Shown piece by piece: positions 23,324 through 33,007 of a stretch of 64,000 nucleotides of DNA. Below the pieces are notes generated by a model. The model saw only the letters and a program-made list of their open reading frames with translations, was not told where the DNA came from and did no database searches. The stretch comes from Isoetes taiwanensis. Taxonomy: Eukaryota > Streptophyta > Lycopodiopsida > Isoetales > Isoetaceae. Position 1 is the stretch's first letter; each line of letters opens with the position of its first letter. The stretch lies in contig JAJEKV010000011.1 of NCBI GenBank assembly GCA_021234155.1, positions 23,614,101 through 23,678,100 of the forward strand, in the 5' to 3' direction. Position numbers and translations under genes: made by a program.

Positions 23324-23823
23324 TGTCAAGACCTACAAAAAATAGGATTGATTGTGCAATCTAGAACTCCCAGAGTTCCCCTCAACCTTGAGTTCCCAGA
23401 AGTCTCCACGCACAACTGCAACTAACCCTCGAGATTAGCTTGAAATCAAAAGTACGGATACTATTACTGTAGTATTGCTCAACACTAGAGCAAAGGCACA
23501 AAAACAATGGATGAATCCCAAGTTATCAAGAAAAGCTTTGGAAACATCCACAAAGAGGTCGAAACGGCCTCTAGGTAGCCAATAAGGAAGATCCAGTAAC
23601 AAATGCTATTGAAAAAGAACCAATGGCTCAATCCGAATTCCTCAAGCCGAAGCTTGGAATTCGACTCTCCTTCATAAACTCGTTTTATTTCTTATATAGA
23701 GGATTGAACACTAAAGATAGGAAGATTTAAAGGCTGTAGACCTTTTCCCCAGACCAAACCATGGCCTCTATCATTAGATCCGAACCCAGCAGAGAATTCG
23801 GCAGCCCAGTTGTGCATTCTATC
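23324..23823 (-). repeat. LTR in antisense, with adjacent primer-binding site
   Basis: The stretch starts TGTCAAGACC, so the minus-strand end is CA. It is preceded at 23,309-23,321 by the reverse complement of TGGGTATCAGAGC, an initiator-Met-tRNA primer site with one extra G. Its body matches 630-1,068. The right boundary is uncertain and is set where similarity ends. No coding domain of the parent element was found next to it; 23,131-23,323 is unrecognised internal sequence. Confidence 0.6.
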
Positions 23824-23971
23824 TAATAATATCTATCTATCTTCTTGTGAGGTTAAAATAATATCTATCTGCTCTCAAACACCACTTGTAACAAGATTTG
23901 TACAACTTAAACATGGTTCTAGAAGTTTGACAAGGAAGACGTGCAATTCCAGCTTTTGAAGGCATGAACTC

Positions 23972-24148
23972 TATTGAGAAATGAGCCTTCTATGATTGGG
24001 TGGATAGGCTGGGGATCGAACTCGAGACCTCTTGCTTGCAAGCCAAGTTTTCTACCACCGAGCTACAGGCCCTTTGATGGGCTTTCGGCACTCCTCCACT
24101 GAGTCATTCTTCATGTGTGCCCATTAGACATACTCCAACATTCCAACA
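23972..24148 (-). repeat. 3' LTR of TRIM-like element
   Basis: 177 bp. Contains a decayed tRNA-like sequence at 24,001-24,072. Preceded in element sense by the polypurine tract AAGGGGGAA. Confidence 0.85.
24001..24072 (-). other. tRNA-Ala-like sequence in LTR (decayed)
   Basis: Minus-strand TAGCTCGGTGGTAG (box A region), loop CTTGCAA and GAGTTCGATCCCC (box B) are kept. The acceptor stem pairs at only about four of seven positions. It is an old LTR copy, not a working tRNA gene. Confidence 0.6.
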
Positions 24149-24454
24149 TTCCCCCTTAATGGGCACATCAATCCATTCCAGCCTTCACCACAATCCACAT
24201 GCTCCCCTCCTCGGGCAACTCCACCACTGCAGGAGTTGGGCTTTCCACTGGCCAAGCTTTTTCTTATTCTAGAATGGGGCTCGCATGAAACCAACAAACC
24301 GCCCATAGATAGGCTTCTCATTCATCTCAACAGATTTTCTACAATGGTGGACAGTGGGTAGCCGCACACATGCGAACTACCCACGAAAAATAAAGGGAAA
24401 ATCCAATTATATCATTTGGACCCCAAAAAATATAGATGTGTGGCTGATGTACCT

Positions 24455-24532
24455 GCCGAAAGCTTATCGCCGGGATTAAAAACCCCGCCCTTTCGGGTTT
24501 TCGAGGGAAAACCCTAGTGATAAGCCTTCGGC
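24455..24532. repeat. 78-bp foldback, related to 2,375-2,445
   Basis: Arms GCCGAAAGCTTATC and GATAAGCCTTCGGC with inner GGGTTTTCGAGGGAAAACCC. It lies within the internal region of the TRIM-like element. Confidence 0.65.
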
Positions 24533-25024
24533 AAGGGGCTTGGACAAACGTAAGGCATAGAAATCGCTCCCAAAAACCCACGCATGGAGAAGTCAAAACA
24601 GATGCCGCTCGCCAACCTGTACCTGCACATCACCAACACAACAAAACGAGACAACACAAACCTCCCAGAGTGGAGGGCTGATCACGTGTGCCACGCGACA
24701 AAAAACAAAAACCTCTTCAAATAGAGGGGCTGGTCACGCGTGCCAGGCGACAAATGCAATAAACAAAGAAGGGGGTGGGTTCAAAGAGAATAAGGTACTG
24801 CTGAGAGAAGAGGAAGCACCGATGAGACGTTGATGCAGAACCGCGCCTAAAATAGCGAAACCCCAACCAGAAAGGGCATGCGCCGCATGCATGCATGCAT
24901 GCAAGACATACATGCTCGCCCCATTCTAGAATGTCGATCCGAGATGGGATTCTAGAATGGGGCTCGCATGAAACCAACAAACCGCCCGAATACCAGAGAA
25001 CTTCCTTATCAAACTAGAATCGAG

Positions 25025-25755
25025 TGTTAGGTTGTCAGCTTATAAGTCATGGTAACAGGGAAATGATCAGAGTTGTGGAATGGTGCAAATTAAGAAGAGT
25101 TAATCAGTGCATAATCATGGTTGTTGTTGCCTTGGGTGCACAAACGTATAATATGATATGGTATGCCATGATTAACATTTTAAGGGGCTCATAATTCCAA
25201 TGGTTGGAAAATCCGGAAAGTGATTCCACGCCTGTGGGATAATTGCTAGAACGTCTTATTAACGAACTTATGTCTGTGGGATATATGCAGGAATCGAATG
25301 CCTGAAAGTAGAAGGTTGATCTGGCACGTAACCGCCGGAATAGAGGAGATATAGCCGACTATCCATTGAACATTGGGGTGGGGATCAAGGAGGAGCCGAG
25401 CAGTAATTATGGTAGAGATCCGGCAATATATGTGCTAGTTTAAAGCGTGAACAGTAGTTGGAACAATGCACGAACTCTGCTACAGTGTATGACTAGTAGT
25501 TCAATGGTTCTTACTAGTTTAATGATCGTATAGCCCATAAGTTCTCATTTCATTTGAACTATAGAGAATTAGAGACCACTACTTGGCTTCTCTATATGTT
25601 CTTATTTGAAGGAAATTACTTGTGTTGATGAACCTTGATGTGAATAAAGACTTGACTATGCTTTGTGTTGTTTGAAAGTTGTGCAAAGTTAAAACCTTAC
25701 TAGGCATACAAGTACTTGGTTGATCTCCATATTTAATCTTCTAAATTTCTCTTCA
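25025..25755 (+). repeat. 5' LTR of copia element
   Basis: 731 bp, TG...CA. The element's promoter is expected here. Includes an 18-bp segment at about 25,476-25,493 absent from the 3' LTR. Confidence 0.95.
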
Positions 25756-25756
25756 G

Positions 25757-25768
25757 TGGTATCAGAGC
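25757..25768 (+). promoter_or_regulatory. Primer-binding site (initiator Met tRNA)
   Basis: TGGTATCAGAGC, one base after the 5' LTR; complementary to the 3' end of plant initiator methionine tRNA. Confidence 0.95.
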
Positions 25769-25774
25769 TATAAG

Positions 25775-28700
25775 ATGTCTAGTAGGTTTGCTGCAAGCTT
25801 GTTGAACACTATTGATGTGTACAAAGGTGGCTCAGGATTCCAGGTGTGGAAAGATGCCATCAAGTATGTGTTAGAGGTGGAAGACCTCTGGGATCTAGTA
25901 GATCCAAACAGCTTAGTTGGTGCAGTTGGTGCTGGAGCAGGAATACTGACCAGATCAGATTCTACAGGGTCTGCTGCAGGTACAGAAACTCAGCCAACAG
26001 CAGGCAGTGCCAGTGTAACAGGTGGAGGAGCCAGTGGTTCCAGTGGAGGCAAATCTTTGCAAGCTAAGGCAAAGGAAGCACAAGGGATTATATGTTGTAA
26101 GGTAAGTCCCTCAATTCTTCTCAAACTTAGATCTCTTGGACCTAGAGAGATGTGGAAATTTCTATTGAAACACTATGAAGAAAAAACCTCCTCACAAATT
26201 GATTTGCTTGAAAATGAATTAAGAGTATTGAAATTGAGAGAGGATGAAGATGTGGGAGAATTTTTCAGCAAATTTGATAACCTAATAGTTGACTTAAGTG
26301 GGGCTGGAGTTGTAATCTCAGAAAGAAGCCAAGTCTTACAAATTTCTAGAGCCATATGCGAAAATGAAACCTTAGCCTTGTTCATAAGGAATTCTTGTAG
26401 ATCCAGAGAAGAAGCTAAGGTTACTTTAAGAACAGAATGGGAACAAAAGAAGATTTTGAGGCAAAGCCAAAATGAAGAAACTCCCGAAGTGTTAATTGTC
26501 AAAAGAAAAGATAAAGTGGTGTATTATAACTGCCATGAGTTAGGACATTATAAAAATGAGTGTCCTAGACTCAAAAAGGACTTTAATTGCTACACATGTG
26601 GAGGAAGGGGACATGTAGCATCAAAGTGTCCAACTCCAAAGAATTTTGGTAAATCTCGAGGTAGAGGAGAGTCTAGCAGAGGCAGATCTGGAAGAGGGAG
26701 AGGTCGAGGGCATGATAAAGCATATATTGCCCAAGAACAAGAAGTTTCTTCAAAGGGAGTGGCTGAAGAGGAAGATGAAGATGAGGTACATACTGAATTT
26801 GCTGTGATAAATGATAGTATTGGTACTAATAAATCTGATCACTTGATAGTTGATAGTGGAGCTGAAAGATCAGTAGTGCAATCTACTGATCTCTTGAAGA
26901 ATATCTCTGCTACAAATTCCAGAAAAATTCAAGTGGGAAATGGAGCTCTTCAAGAGGTGAAGGGGACTGGTCTGTTACAACTTGAAGACCTTAAGGGAAA
27001 TGTTGTAAACATAGAGGATGTTCTATGTGTGCCAGCAATAATTAAAAATTTGATCTCAGTTAGTCAATTATATGATTTGGGGTATCGAGTGGTGTTTGAA
27101 GGAGACAAATGTAATGTATATATGAATAATGAATTGAAGTTTGTTGCCAAAAGGGTTGGAAATCTTTTTGAATTGGATAGTGTGATGCATCATAGCATTA
27201 ATGCAATACAAGAGGACAGTGTTGACTTGTGGCACAAAAGGCTAGCACATACAAATTACAAAAATCTGAAATTCCTATTGAGACATGGCTACATAAACTA
27301 CCATGATCACAAGGCAAACGAGTTTATCTGTGAAGGATGTGCTTTAGGAAAATTAAACAGGCTGCCATTCCATAAAAGTAGAACTAGAGCTCAACAAGTT
27401 CTGGAATTGGTTCATTCAGATTTGTGTGGCCCCTTGAATGTGCAAAGTAGAAACAATAAAAGGTACTTTATAACATTCACTGATGACTATAGTAGGAAAT
27501 GCAAGATATACTGTTTGGCAAGGAAATCTCAAGCTTTGAATGCATTCAAGCAGTATGTGGCAGAGATGGAGAGAGAAACAGGTCAGCAACTTAAATGCAT
27601 TAGGTCTGATAGAGGAGGAGAGTATTTGGCCAAACAATTCAAGCAATTTTGCATAGCTCATGGTATAAAGAGGCAGCTGACCTGCAGATATTCCCCTCAG
27701 CAAAACGGGATTTCTGAGAGGAAGAACAGAACTTTGATGGATGCAATGAGAGCAATGATTAAGGGAAGTGGTCTGCCCAATAAACTATGGGAAGAAGCCT
27801 TGAATACTGCAGTCCTAATACAAAACATGTTGCCTCTAGCCAGCCTAAAGGGTAACATCCCAGACATTATTTGGAATCCAAACAAAAAACTAAACTATGA
27901 AAGGTTAAAGGCTTTTGGCTGCTTGGTGTATACTCATGTACCTACTGAGCTAAGAAAAAAATTAGACAACAAAGCTGAAATAGGATTCCTTGTGGGGTTT
28001 GATGAGGAATCTAAAGGTTACAGGATATATGTACCTGAAACTAAATCTATCATTATTAGTAGGGATGTGTTGTTCAATGAGGGCATCCTATATAAGGATA
28101 GATATAAAAAGGGACTGAAAACTGTCATAACAAAGCCTGAGGTACAACCTGGATTTGAAATAGATGATTTAGATGACAATGAGGAAGAGATTCCAAGTTC
28201 AGCAGAAATAGATGTTCTAGAGAAAGCAAATGAACCAACAGAGGAACAAGATCAAGGAGGTTCAGGGGATCAGCAATTAGTAAAGAAAAAAAGGAAAACT
28301 CAGGCCGAGAAACTAATAGAAGAAGCTAAATTAGAAGAAGGAAAATTATATGGCAGAAATGAATTGGGGAGGAGCAGAAGAGTTATTGCTTTTGAACATG
28401 AACAAATTATGGCCATATTAGAAGATGAAGTAGTTCCTCTAAGCTTTGAGGAAGTTCAGCAAAGTAAGGACAAATATAAGTGGATAGCAGCTATGGATGA
28501 TGAGATTAAGTCATTCCAAGAGACTAAAACTTATGAGATGGTCAAATCTGATGGTAAGCAGAATATTATTGGAAGTAAATGGTTGTACAAAATAAAATTG
28601 AACCCTGATGGTACTAAGAAATATAAAGCAAGATTGGTTGCTCACGGATACACGCAGAAAAAGGGACGAGACTATGACGAGACTTATTCTCCTATAGTCA

Positions 28701-29689
28701 AGCTTACATGCATCAGAGTGTTGCTAGCTATGGCAAATGCAATGAATTTGGAAATACATCATATGGATGTAAAAACTGCTTTTTTGAATGCAACCCTTGA
28801 AGAGGAAGCTTATATGAAACAAGCTCCAGGATATTCACATGGAAATGATATGATTTGGAAGCTTAACAGGGCAGTGTATGGGCTAAAACAATCTCCAAGG
28901 GAATGGTATCTATGTATAAATCAATTCTTGCAGGAACAGGGCTTCAAAAAATTGCAAAATGATGGGAATCTTTATAGATTTGAGCAAAACGGAGAATATT
29001 GCATTATTGCCTTATATGTTGATGATTATATTATGGTTGCAAGTTCAGTACAAATTCTGAACAGGTGCAAAGATATCCTAAAGGCTAGGTTTCAAATGTC
29101 GGACCTAGGTGAGCTGAAAAAATTCCTTGGAAAAAAGGTCATTAGGAACAGAGAGTTGAAATGGATAAAATTGCACCAAAGCACACATATTGCAAATATG
29201 CTAAAGAGGTTTAACCTTACAGAAGCTAAACCTTCTAAGATTCCCATAGTAACAGGGCATAGGCTGACAGAGGTCCATAATATCATCAATGAGGAAATTA
29301 TTGAAATGGAAAATGTGCCATATAGAGCTCTAATTGGGTGTTTACTGTTTTTGGCAAATAGCACTAGACCTGACATAGCATATGCAGTTAACATCTTGAG
29401 CAGAAGGAATCATGATGCTACTAAAGTTCATTGGGAGGCAGCTAAAAAAGTGCTCAAATATCTAAAGGGAACTCAAACACATGGTATTTGCTTCAACTCA
29501 GAAGATCTGACCATGATAAGTTATAGTGATGCAGATTGGGGAGGAGATCTGCACACAAGAAAATCAACATCTGGCTATGAAATCTTCTTAGGAGGAGGAG
29601 TAATAAATTGGAAGTGCCAAAAACAAACTGCAGTGGCAATTAGTTCAGCTGAAGCAGAATATGCTGCATCTTCACTGCCAAAGATGTAG
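25775..29689 (+). CDS. Copia gag-pol polyprotein (frameshifted at C-terminus)
   Basis: 1304 codons. Gag with a zinc-knuckle pair at about residues 249-290: the first has Tyr for its first Cys (YYNCHELGHYKNEC), the second is intact (CYTCGGRGHVASKC). The protease motif DSGA is at about 358. The HHCC integrase zinc finger is at about 485-545. Integrase core: HSDLCGP, IRSDRGGEY and SERKNRT supply D, D and E. RT at about 900-1150 has KARLVAHG, MDVKTAFLNA, GLKQSPREWY and YVDD near 1082. RNase H starts at SYSDADWGG (about 1248). A one-base deletion near 29,680 ends the ORF at SSLPKM; the rest of RNase H follows in another frame. The start ATG lies just downstream of the PBS, in the usual copia layout. 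Confidence 0.95.
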   Translation: MSSRFAASLLNTIDVYKGGSGFQVWKDAIKYVLEVEDLWDLVDPNSLVGAVGAGAGILTRSDSTGSAAGTETQPTAGSASVTGGGASGSSGGKSLQAKAKEAQGIICCKVSPSILLKLRSLGPREMWKFLLKHYEEKTSSQIDLLENELRVLKLREDEDVGEFFSKFDNLIVDLSGAGVVISERSQVLQISRAICENETLALFIRNSCRSREEAKVTLRTEWEQKKILRQSQNEETPEVLIVKRKDKVVYYNCHELGHYKNECPRLKKDFNCYTCGGRGHVASKCPTPKNFGKSRGRGESSRGRSGRGRGRGHDKAYIAQEQEVSSKGVAEEEDEDEVHTEFAVINDSIGTNKSDHLIVDSGAERSVVQSTDLLKNISATNSRKIQVGNGALQEVKGTGLLQLEDLKGNVVNIEDVLCVPAIIKNLISVSQLYDLGYRVVFEGDKCNVYMNNELKFVAKRVGNLFELDSVMHHSINAIQEDSVDLWHKRLAHTNYKNLKFLLRHGYINYHDHKANEFICEGCALGKLNRLPFHKSRTRAQQVLELVHSDLCGPLNVQSRNNKRYFITFTDDYSRKCKIYCLARKSQALNAFKQYVAEMERETGQQLKCIRSDRGGEYLAKQFKQFCIAHGIKRQLTCRYSPQQNGISERKNRTLMDAMRAMIKGSGLPNKLWEEALNTAVLIQNMLPLASLKGNIPDIIWNPNKKLNYERLKAFGCLVYTHVPTELRKKLDNKAEIGFLVGFDEESKGYRIYVPETKSIIISRDVLFNEGILYKDRYKKGLKTVITKPEVQPGFEIDDLDDNEEEIPSSAEIDVLEKANEPTEEQDQGGSGDQQLVKKKRKTQAEKLIEEAKLEEGKLYGRNELGRSRRVIAFEHEQIMAILEDEVVPLSFEEVQQSKDKYKWIAAMDDEIKSFQETKTYEMVKSDGKQNIIGSKWLYKIKLNPDGTKKYKARLVAHGYTQKKGRDYDETYSPIVKLTCIRVLLAMANAMNLEIHHMDVKTAFLNATLEEEAYMKQAPGYSHGNDMIWKLNRAVYGLKQSPREWYLCINQFLQEQGFKKLQNDGNLYRFEQNGEYCIIALYVDDYIMVASSVQILNRCKDILKARFQMSDLGELKKFLGKKVIRNRELKWIKLHQSTHIANMLKRFNLTEAKPSKIPIVTGHRLTEVHNIINEEIIEMENVPYRALIGCLLFLANSTRPDIAYAVNILSRRNHDATKVHWEAAKKVLKYLKGTQTHGICFNSEDLTMISYSDADWGGDLHTRKSTSGYEIFLGGGVINWKCQKQTAVAISSAEAEYAASSLPKM

Positions 29690-30045
29690 TCTGGTTGAGA
29701 AGATTGCTCAATGAAATAGGATGCAGACAACAAGCACCAACAGAACTTTTGACTGACAGCCAGAGTTGTATACAAATTGTCAAGAACCCAGTCTATCATG
29801 ATAGAACAAAACACATTGAGCTAAACATGCACTTCATAAGGGATCTAGCTGAGAAAAAGATCATACAGATGACTTATGTTGATACCAATAATCAAGTTGC
29901 AGACGTATTCACCAAAGCCTTGCCAGAAACTAAACTTGTAAGATTTAGGAGCAAATTGAATGTGACAGAAGAGATTGCAGGGTTACAGACTCTTATTCAA
30001 GTTGCAGACACTGATACTAAATCAGTAAAATTCAGGGATGAATAA
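29690..30045 (+). pseudogene. C-terminal RNase H segment of copia pol, out of frame
   Basis: This frame carries WLRRLLNEIGC (from just before the ATG at 29,695), LLTDSQSCIQIVKNPVYHDR, TKHIELNMHFIRD and QVADVFTKALP, the standard end of copia RNase H including the third catalytic Asp block. It is displaced from the main ORF by one frame. It would be translated only by frameshifting or in sister copies without the deletion. Confidence 0.9.
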
Positions 30046-30108
30046 ATTGTATCAGAACATGTTGCAGACTTATAGACCTACTATTGCAGACTGACAGACT
30101 TATAAGCT

Positions 30109-30118
30109 GAAGGAGGAG
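30109..30118 (+). promoter_or_regulatory. Polypurine tract of copia element
   Basis: GAAGGAGGAG immediately before the 3' LTR; primes plus-strand DNA synthesis. Confidence 0.85.
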
Positions 30119-30831
30119 TGTTAGGTTGTCAGCTTATAAGTCATGGTAACAGGGAAATGATTAGAGTTGTGGAATGGTGCAAATTAAGAAGAGTTAATCA
30201 GTGTATAATCATGGTGGTTGTTGCCCTGGGTGCACAAACGTATAATATGATATGGTATGCCATGATTAACATTTTAAGGGGCTCATAATTCCAATGGTTG
30301 GAAAATCCGGAAAGTGATTCCACGCCTGTGGGATAATTGCTAGAACGTCTTATTAACGAACTTATGTCTGTGGGATATATGCAAGAATCGAATGCCTGAA
30401 AGTAGAAGGTTGATCTGGCACGTAACCGCCGGAATAGAGGAGATATAGCCGACTATCCATTGAACATTGTGGTGGGGATCAAGGAGGAGCCGGGCAGTAA
30501 TTATGGTGGAGATCCGGCAGTATATTTGCTAGTTTAAAGCATGAACAGTAGTTGGAACAATGCACGAACTAGTAGTTCAATGGTTCTTACTGGTTTAATG
30601 ATCGTATAGCCCATAAGTTCTCATTTCATTTGAACTATAGAGAATTAGAGACCACTACTTGGCTTCTCTATATGTTCTTATTTGAAGGAAATTACTTGTG
30701 TTGATGAACCTTGATGTGAATAAAGGCTTGACTATGCTTTGTGTTGTTTGAAAGTGGTGCAAAGTTAAAACCTTACTAGGCATACAAGTACTTGGTTGAT
30801 CTCCATATTTAATCTTCTAAATTTCTCTTCA
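30119..30831 (+). repeat. 3' LTR of copia element
   Basis: 713 bp. Differs from the 5' LTR by about 14 substitutions and lacks 18 bp next to CACGAACT. Confidence 0.95.
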
Positions 30832-31184
30832 TCGAGGACGAAGGTCACAGGATGAAGGCTAAAGAAGGGCCAAGGCTGAGAAAGGACATGCCACAGCATG
30901 AAAGAAACGCCAAATGGGCCAAACCAAGCAGGAAGAAGCCCCTCCCCTGCCTGGAAACAATTCAAAGAGAATAAGGTACTGCTGAGAGAAGAGGAAGCGC
31001 CGATGAGACGTTGATGCAGAACCGCGCCTAAAATAGCGAAACCCCAACCAGAAAGGGCATGCGCCGCATGCATGCTCGCCCCATTCTAGAATGTCGATCC
31101 GATGTCTCGGATCGATGGGATTCTCACCCCTACACTGTTGGGGATTATCCCGGTGCAGTTAAGCACCCTTTACGTGGGACCATG

Positions 31185-31196
31185 GCTCTGATACCA
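31185..31196 (-). promoter_or_regulatory. Primer-binding site of TRIM-like element
   Basis: Minus-strand TGGTATCAGAGC, directly abutting the LTR end. Confidence 0.85.
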
Positions 31197-31373
31197 TGTT
31201 GAGAAATGAGCCTTCTATGATTGGGTGGACAGGCTGGGGATCGAACCCGGGACCTCTTGCTTGCAAGTCAAGTACTCTACCACTGAGCTTCCGGCCCTTT
31301 GATGGGCTTTCGGCACTCCTCCACTGAGTCATTCTTCAGGTGTGCCCATTACACATACTCCAACATTCCAACA
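31197..31373 (-). repeat. 5' LTR of TRIM-like element
   Basis: 177 bp, TGTTG...CAACA, followed by the target duplication GAACTC. Contains a well-kept tRNA-Ala-like cloverleaf at 31,226-31,297. Confidence 0.9.
31226..31297 (-). other. tRNA-Ala(TGC)-like cloverleaf inside an LTR
   Basis: Minus strand. Acceptor GGGCCGG pairs with CCTGTCC at six of seven positions including one G-T. The D arm is GCTC-AGTGGTA-GAGT. The anticodon arm CTTGA-CTTGCAA-GCAAG gives anticodon TGC. The T arm is CCGGG-TTCGATC-CCCAG with one mismatch, and the discriminator is A. Box A and box B are near consensus (GCTCAGTGGTAGAG, GGTTCGATCCCC). It could act as an internal Pol III promoter for the element. It is unlikely to be a functional tRNA because of the A-G closing mismatch in the anticodon stem and the lack of T8. 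Confidence 0.7.
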
Positions 31374-31379
31374 GAACTC

Positions 31380-32109
31380 ATAACCTTATATGAAGTAGTC
31401 ACTTCTAGTAGCTCAATGGCTAACCGTTTCACGACTGTAGTGAAGCAGCCCCTCGACTAATGTTTTTGACCACGAAGCACAATCTCAAGGAGCCAGTTAT
31501 TCTGCGATACTATAGATGATCATGCCTTTGCAGAATGCTATATTGGAGAACATGCCTTTTGTGGAAAACATATAAATGGCTATTATATTAGTTTGTAATA
31601 ATATCTTTGCATATCAAGAAAGAGCAAACTTTTTTGCTCTTTTATAAAGACTAGGAATCCTAAAAGACAAAATAACTTAACTTACATGTGGAGGAACGAT
31701 AATGATATAAAAAAAGTAAATAAGCAGGCATATTGGACCAATAAACAAGATCCTAAGTAGATATTGTAACAATATGATATCAGCATTGCACACCCCATCT
31801 TTTGCACTTGGATTACCTCCAAATTGATCTTGTCTAGGCTTGGGCTTAAACTACACCATGATTTGACATAATGTTTGTGTTTTTTGAGTAAAGTAGATGC
31901 ATTGGGTAGAGGAATCTCGCCAGAACACCTTTCCTTGGTTGTTAGACGTCTATATTATTGAGATTAATTAATGACTGGAGTATGCAACATAATTATTTCA
32001 ACTTGAAGAATTTCCTCTCAAGCTACTCATCCCACCTAACCTAACCTTCACCTCAAGCCTGCAATTGCTTAATAACGAAAAAGCTACACAAGTCCAGCTA
32101 ATTAAGGAA
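31380..32109. other. No gene recognised
   Basis: AT-rich sequence between the TRIM-like element and the first SRPBCC unit, with no supported feature. Confidence 0.5.
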
Positions 32110-32253
32110 AGGAAGGAATGGCAAGTCATGGACAGAATTGATTTCACAAAAGCATGACATTAAATATTCAACCAAATTTGGCAGATTTGTTTGAACAACT
32201 GTTATACTTGGGGGATCTGGTTTACCATAAATCACATATCGAAAACATGGAAC

Positions 32254-32811
32254 TTACACAGAATGCAGTTTTCGGTTCTTTAATTTAGCCATTATGGTAT
32301 GAGCTAGTATCCACATATCGGCATTGAAGATGACATTGGGGTGCGTAGTAATAGAAGCAGCCTTTTCCAGGTTATGGATGCCCCACTTAAGATAAGCAGA
32401 CTGGGTTTCTGCAGAGCGAGAGCTAGAAGGGCTCATTCTGAAAGACCAGGAAACAAGAGTCGAATGAGGCTGATGGGTTGGAAAAAGCTTGAGAGTGGCG
32501 ACGTAGTCATTAAGTCCAATATTTCCATCTTCTACTCTGTAAGCAAGAGTATGAGAATCAGGATCTAGAAGAAGCAGCCTCTCACAAGCCCAGGTAACAG
32601 AGCCATCGCGGCTCGGAAAGGCAACAGGGCGCCTCAGAATGCCGATTTTTCCATCGTCTATGGCCTCACAAGATTGAACAGTTGGAACCCATTTGTTGAG
32701 GCCGCAGAAATCAGAGACTATTTCCCAAACCTTTGCAAGAGGCGCATGGACTATCTCTTCCACTTCTTCCTCCACAAAACTCTCGCTTTTTTCTTCGACC
32801 CTCCCTTCCAT
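32254..32811 (-). CDS. SRPBCC (Bet v 1-like) protein, lachrymatory-factor-synthase-like, copy 1
   Basis: 185 aa, intronless. Motifs in order: GLNKWVPTVQSCEAIDDGK (about 37-55), RRPVAFPSRDGSVTWACERL (about 60-79), YRVEDGNIGLNDYVATLKL (about 91-109) and LVSWSFRMSPSS. This is the Polyketide_cyc2/SRPBCC pattern found in plant lachrymatory-factor-synthase-like proteins, a small hydrophobic-ligand-binding fold. The Glu of CERL lies where the onion enzyme has an acidic catalytic residue; that alignment is from memory and tentative. No signal peptide, so cytosolic. ATG at 32,811 gives the family-typical length. The real ligand is unknown; onion-type sulfenic acid chemistry should not be assumed. Upstream lie two foldback elements shared only with copy 3. 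Confidence 0.85.
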   Translation of the reverse strand: MEGRVEEKSESFVEEEVEEIVHAPLAKVWEIVSDFCGLNKWVPTVQSCEAIDDGKIGILRRPVAFPSRDGSVTWACERLLLLDPDSHTLAYRVEDGNIGLNDYVATLKLFPTHQPHSTLVSWSFRMSPSSSRSAETQSAYLKWGIHNLEKAASITTHPNVIFNADMWILAHTIMAKLKNRKLHSV

Positions 32812-33007
32812 GTTTGCTATTAGAATAGAATGCTCTCTGCTTCAATGCTGCCTTCCTTTAGAATTCCCTTTTATTGAACACGAAAAGCACGGAAACGTGC
32901 CCTGCCTATTTTTTTGCGTTTCCACACGTTTGTATCGTTTTACCCGGTCAAAACAAAACACACTAGTCCTAAATCGGACACCCCATTACCCCAATGGCTC
33001 TGGGAAT

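Larger units (their letters stand above)
25025..30831 (+). mobile_element. Ty1/copia retrotransposon, nearly complete, young
   Basis: LTRs at 25,025-25,755 and 30,119-30,831 both run TGTTAGG...CTTCA. They are flanked by the perfect 5-bp duplication TCGAG (25,020-25,024 and 30,832-30,836). By eye the LTRs differ by about 14 substitutions plus one 18-bp deletion in the 3' LTR, so identity is about 98% and insertion is recent. PBS, a single gag-pol ORF and PPT are all present. It inserted into the TRIM-like element in opposite orientation. A frameshift at the end of the pol ORF probably makes this copy defective on its own. Confidence 0.95.
23972..31373 (-). mobile_element. Short non-autonomous LTR element (TRIM-like) split by a copia insertion
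   Basis: Two 177-bp LTRs (23,972-24,148 and 31,197-31,373), TGTTG...CAACA, with the left one mutated to TATTG, are flanked by a perfect 6-bp target duplication GAACTC (23,966-23,971 and 31,374-31,379). In minus-strand sense TGGTATCAGAGC (31,196-31,185) follows the 5' LTR immediately, and AAGGGGGAA (24,157-24,149) precedes the 3' LTR. After removing the nested copia element the host element is about 1.59 kb with no coding domain. Its internal region contains a duplicated segment of about 150-170 bp (24,783-24,960 and 30,962-31,110). TRIMs are mobilised by proteins of other elements. Confidence 0.85.

Noticed and set aside
31226-31297. Functional tRNA-Ala gene
   Set aside because: It sits inside an LTR, has a mismatch closing the anticodon stem, lacks T8, and its sister copy in the other LTR is more decayed.
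32341-32568. Plus-strand ORFs opposite each SRPBCC gene (also 39,542-39,772 and 46,198-46,428)
   Set aside because: They are conserved only because the sense genes are near-identical duplicates; no promoter or motif supports them.
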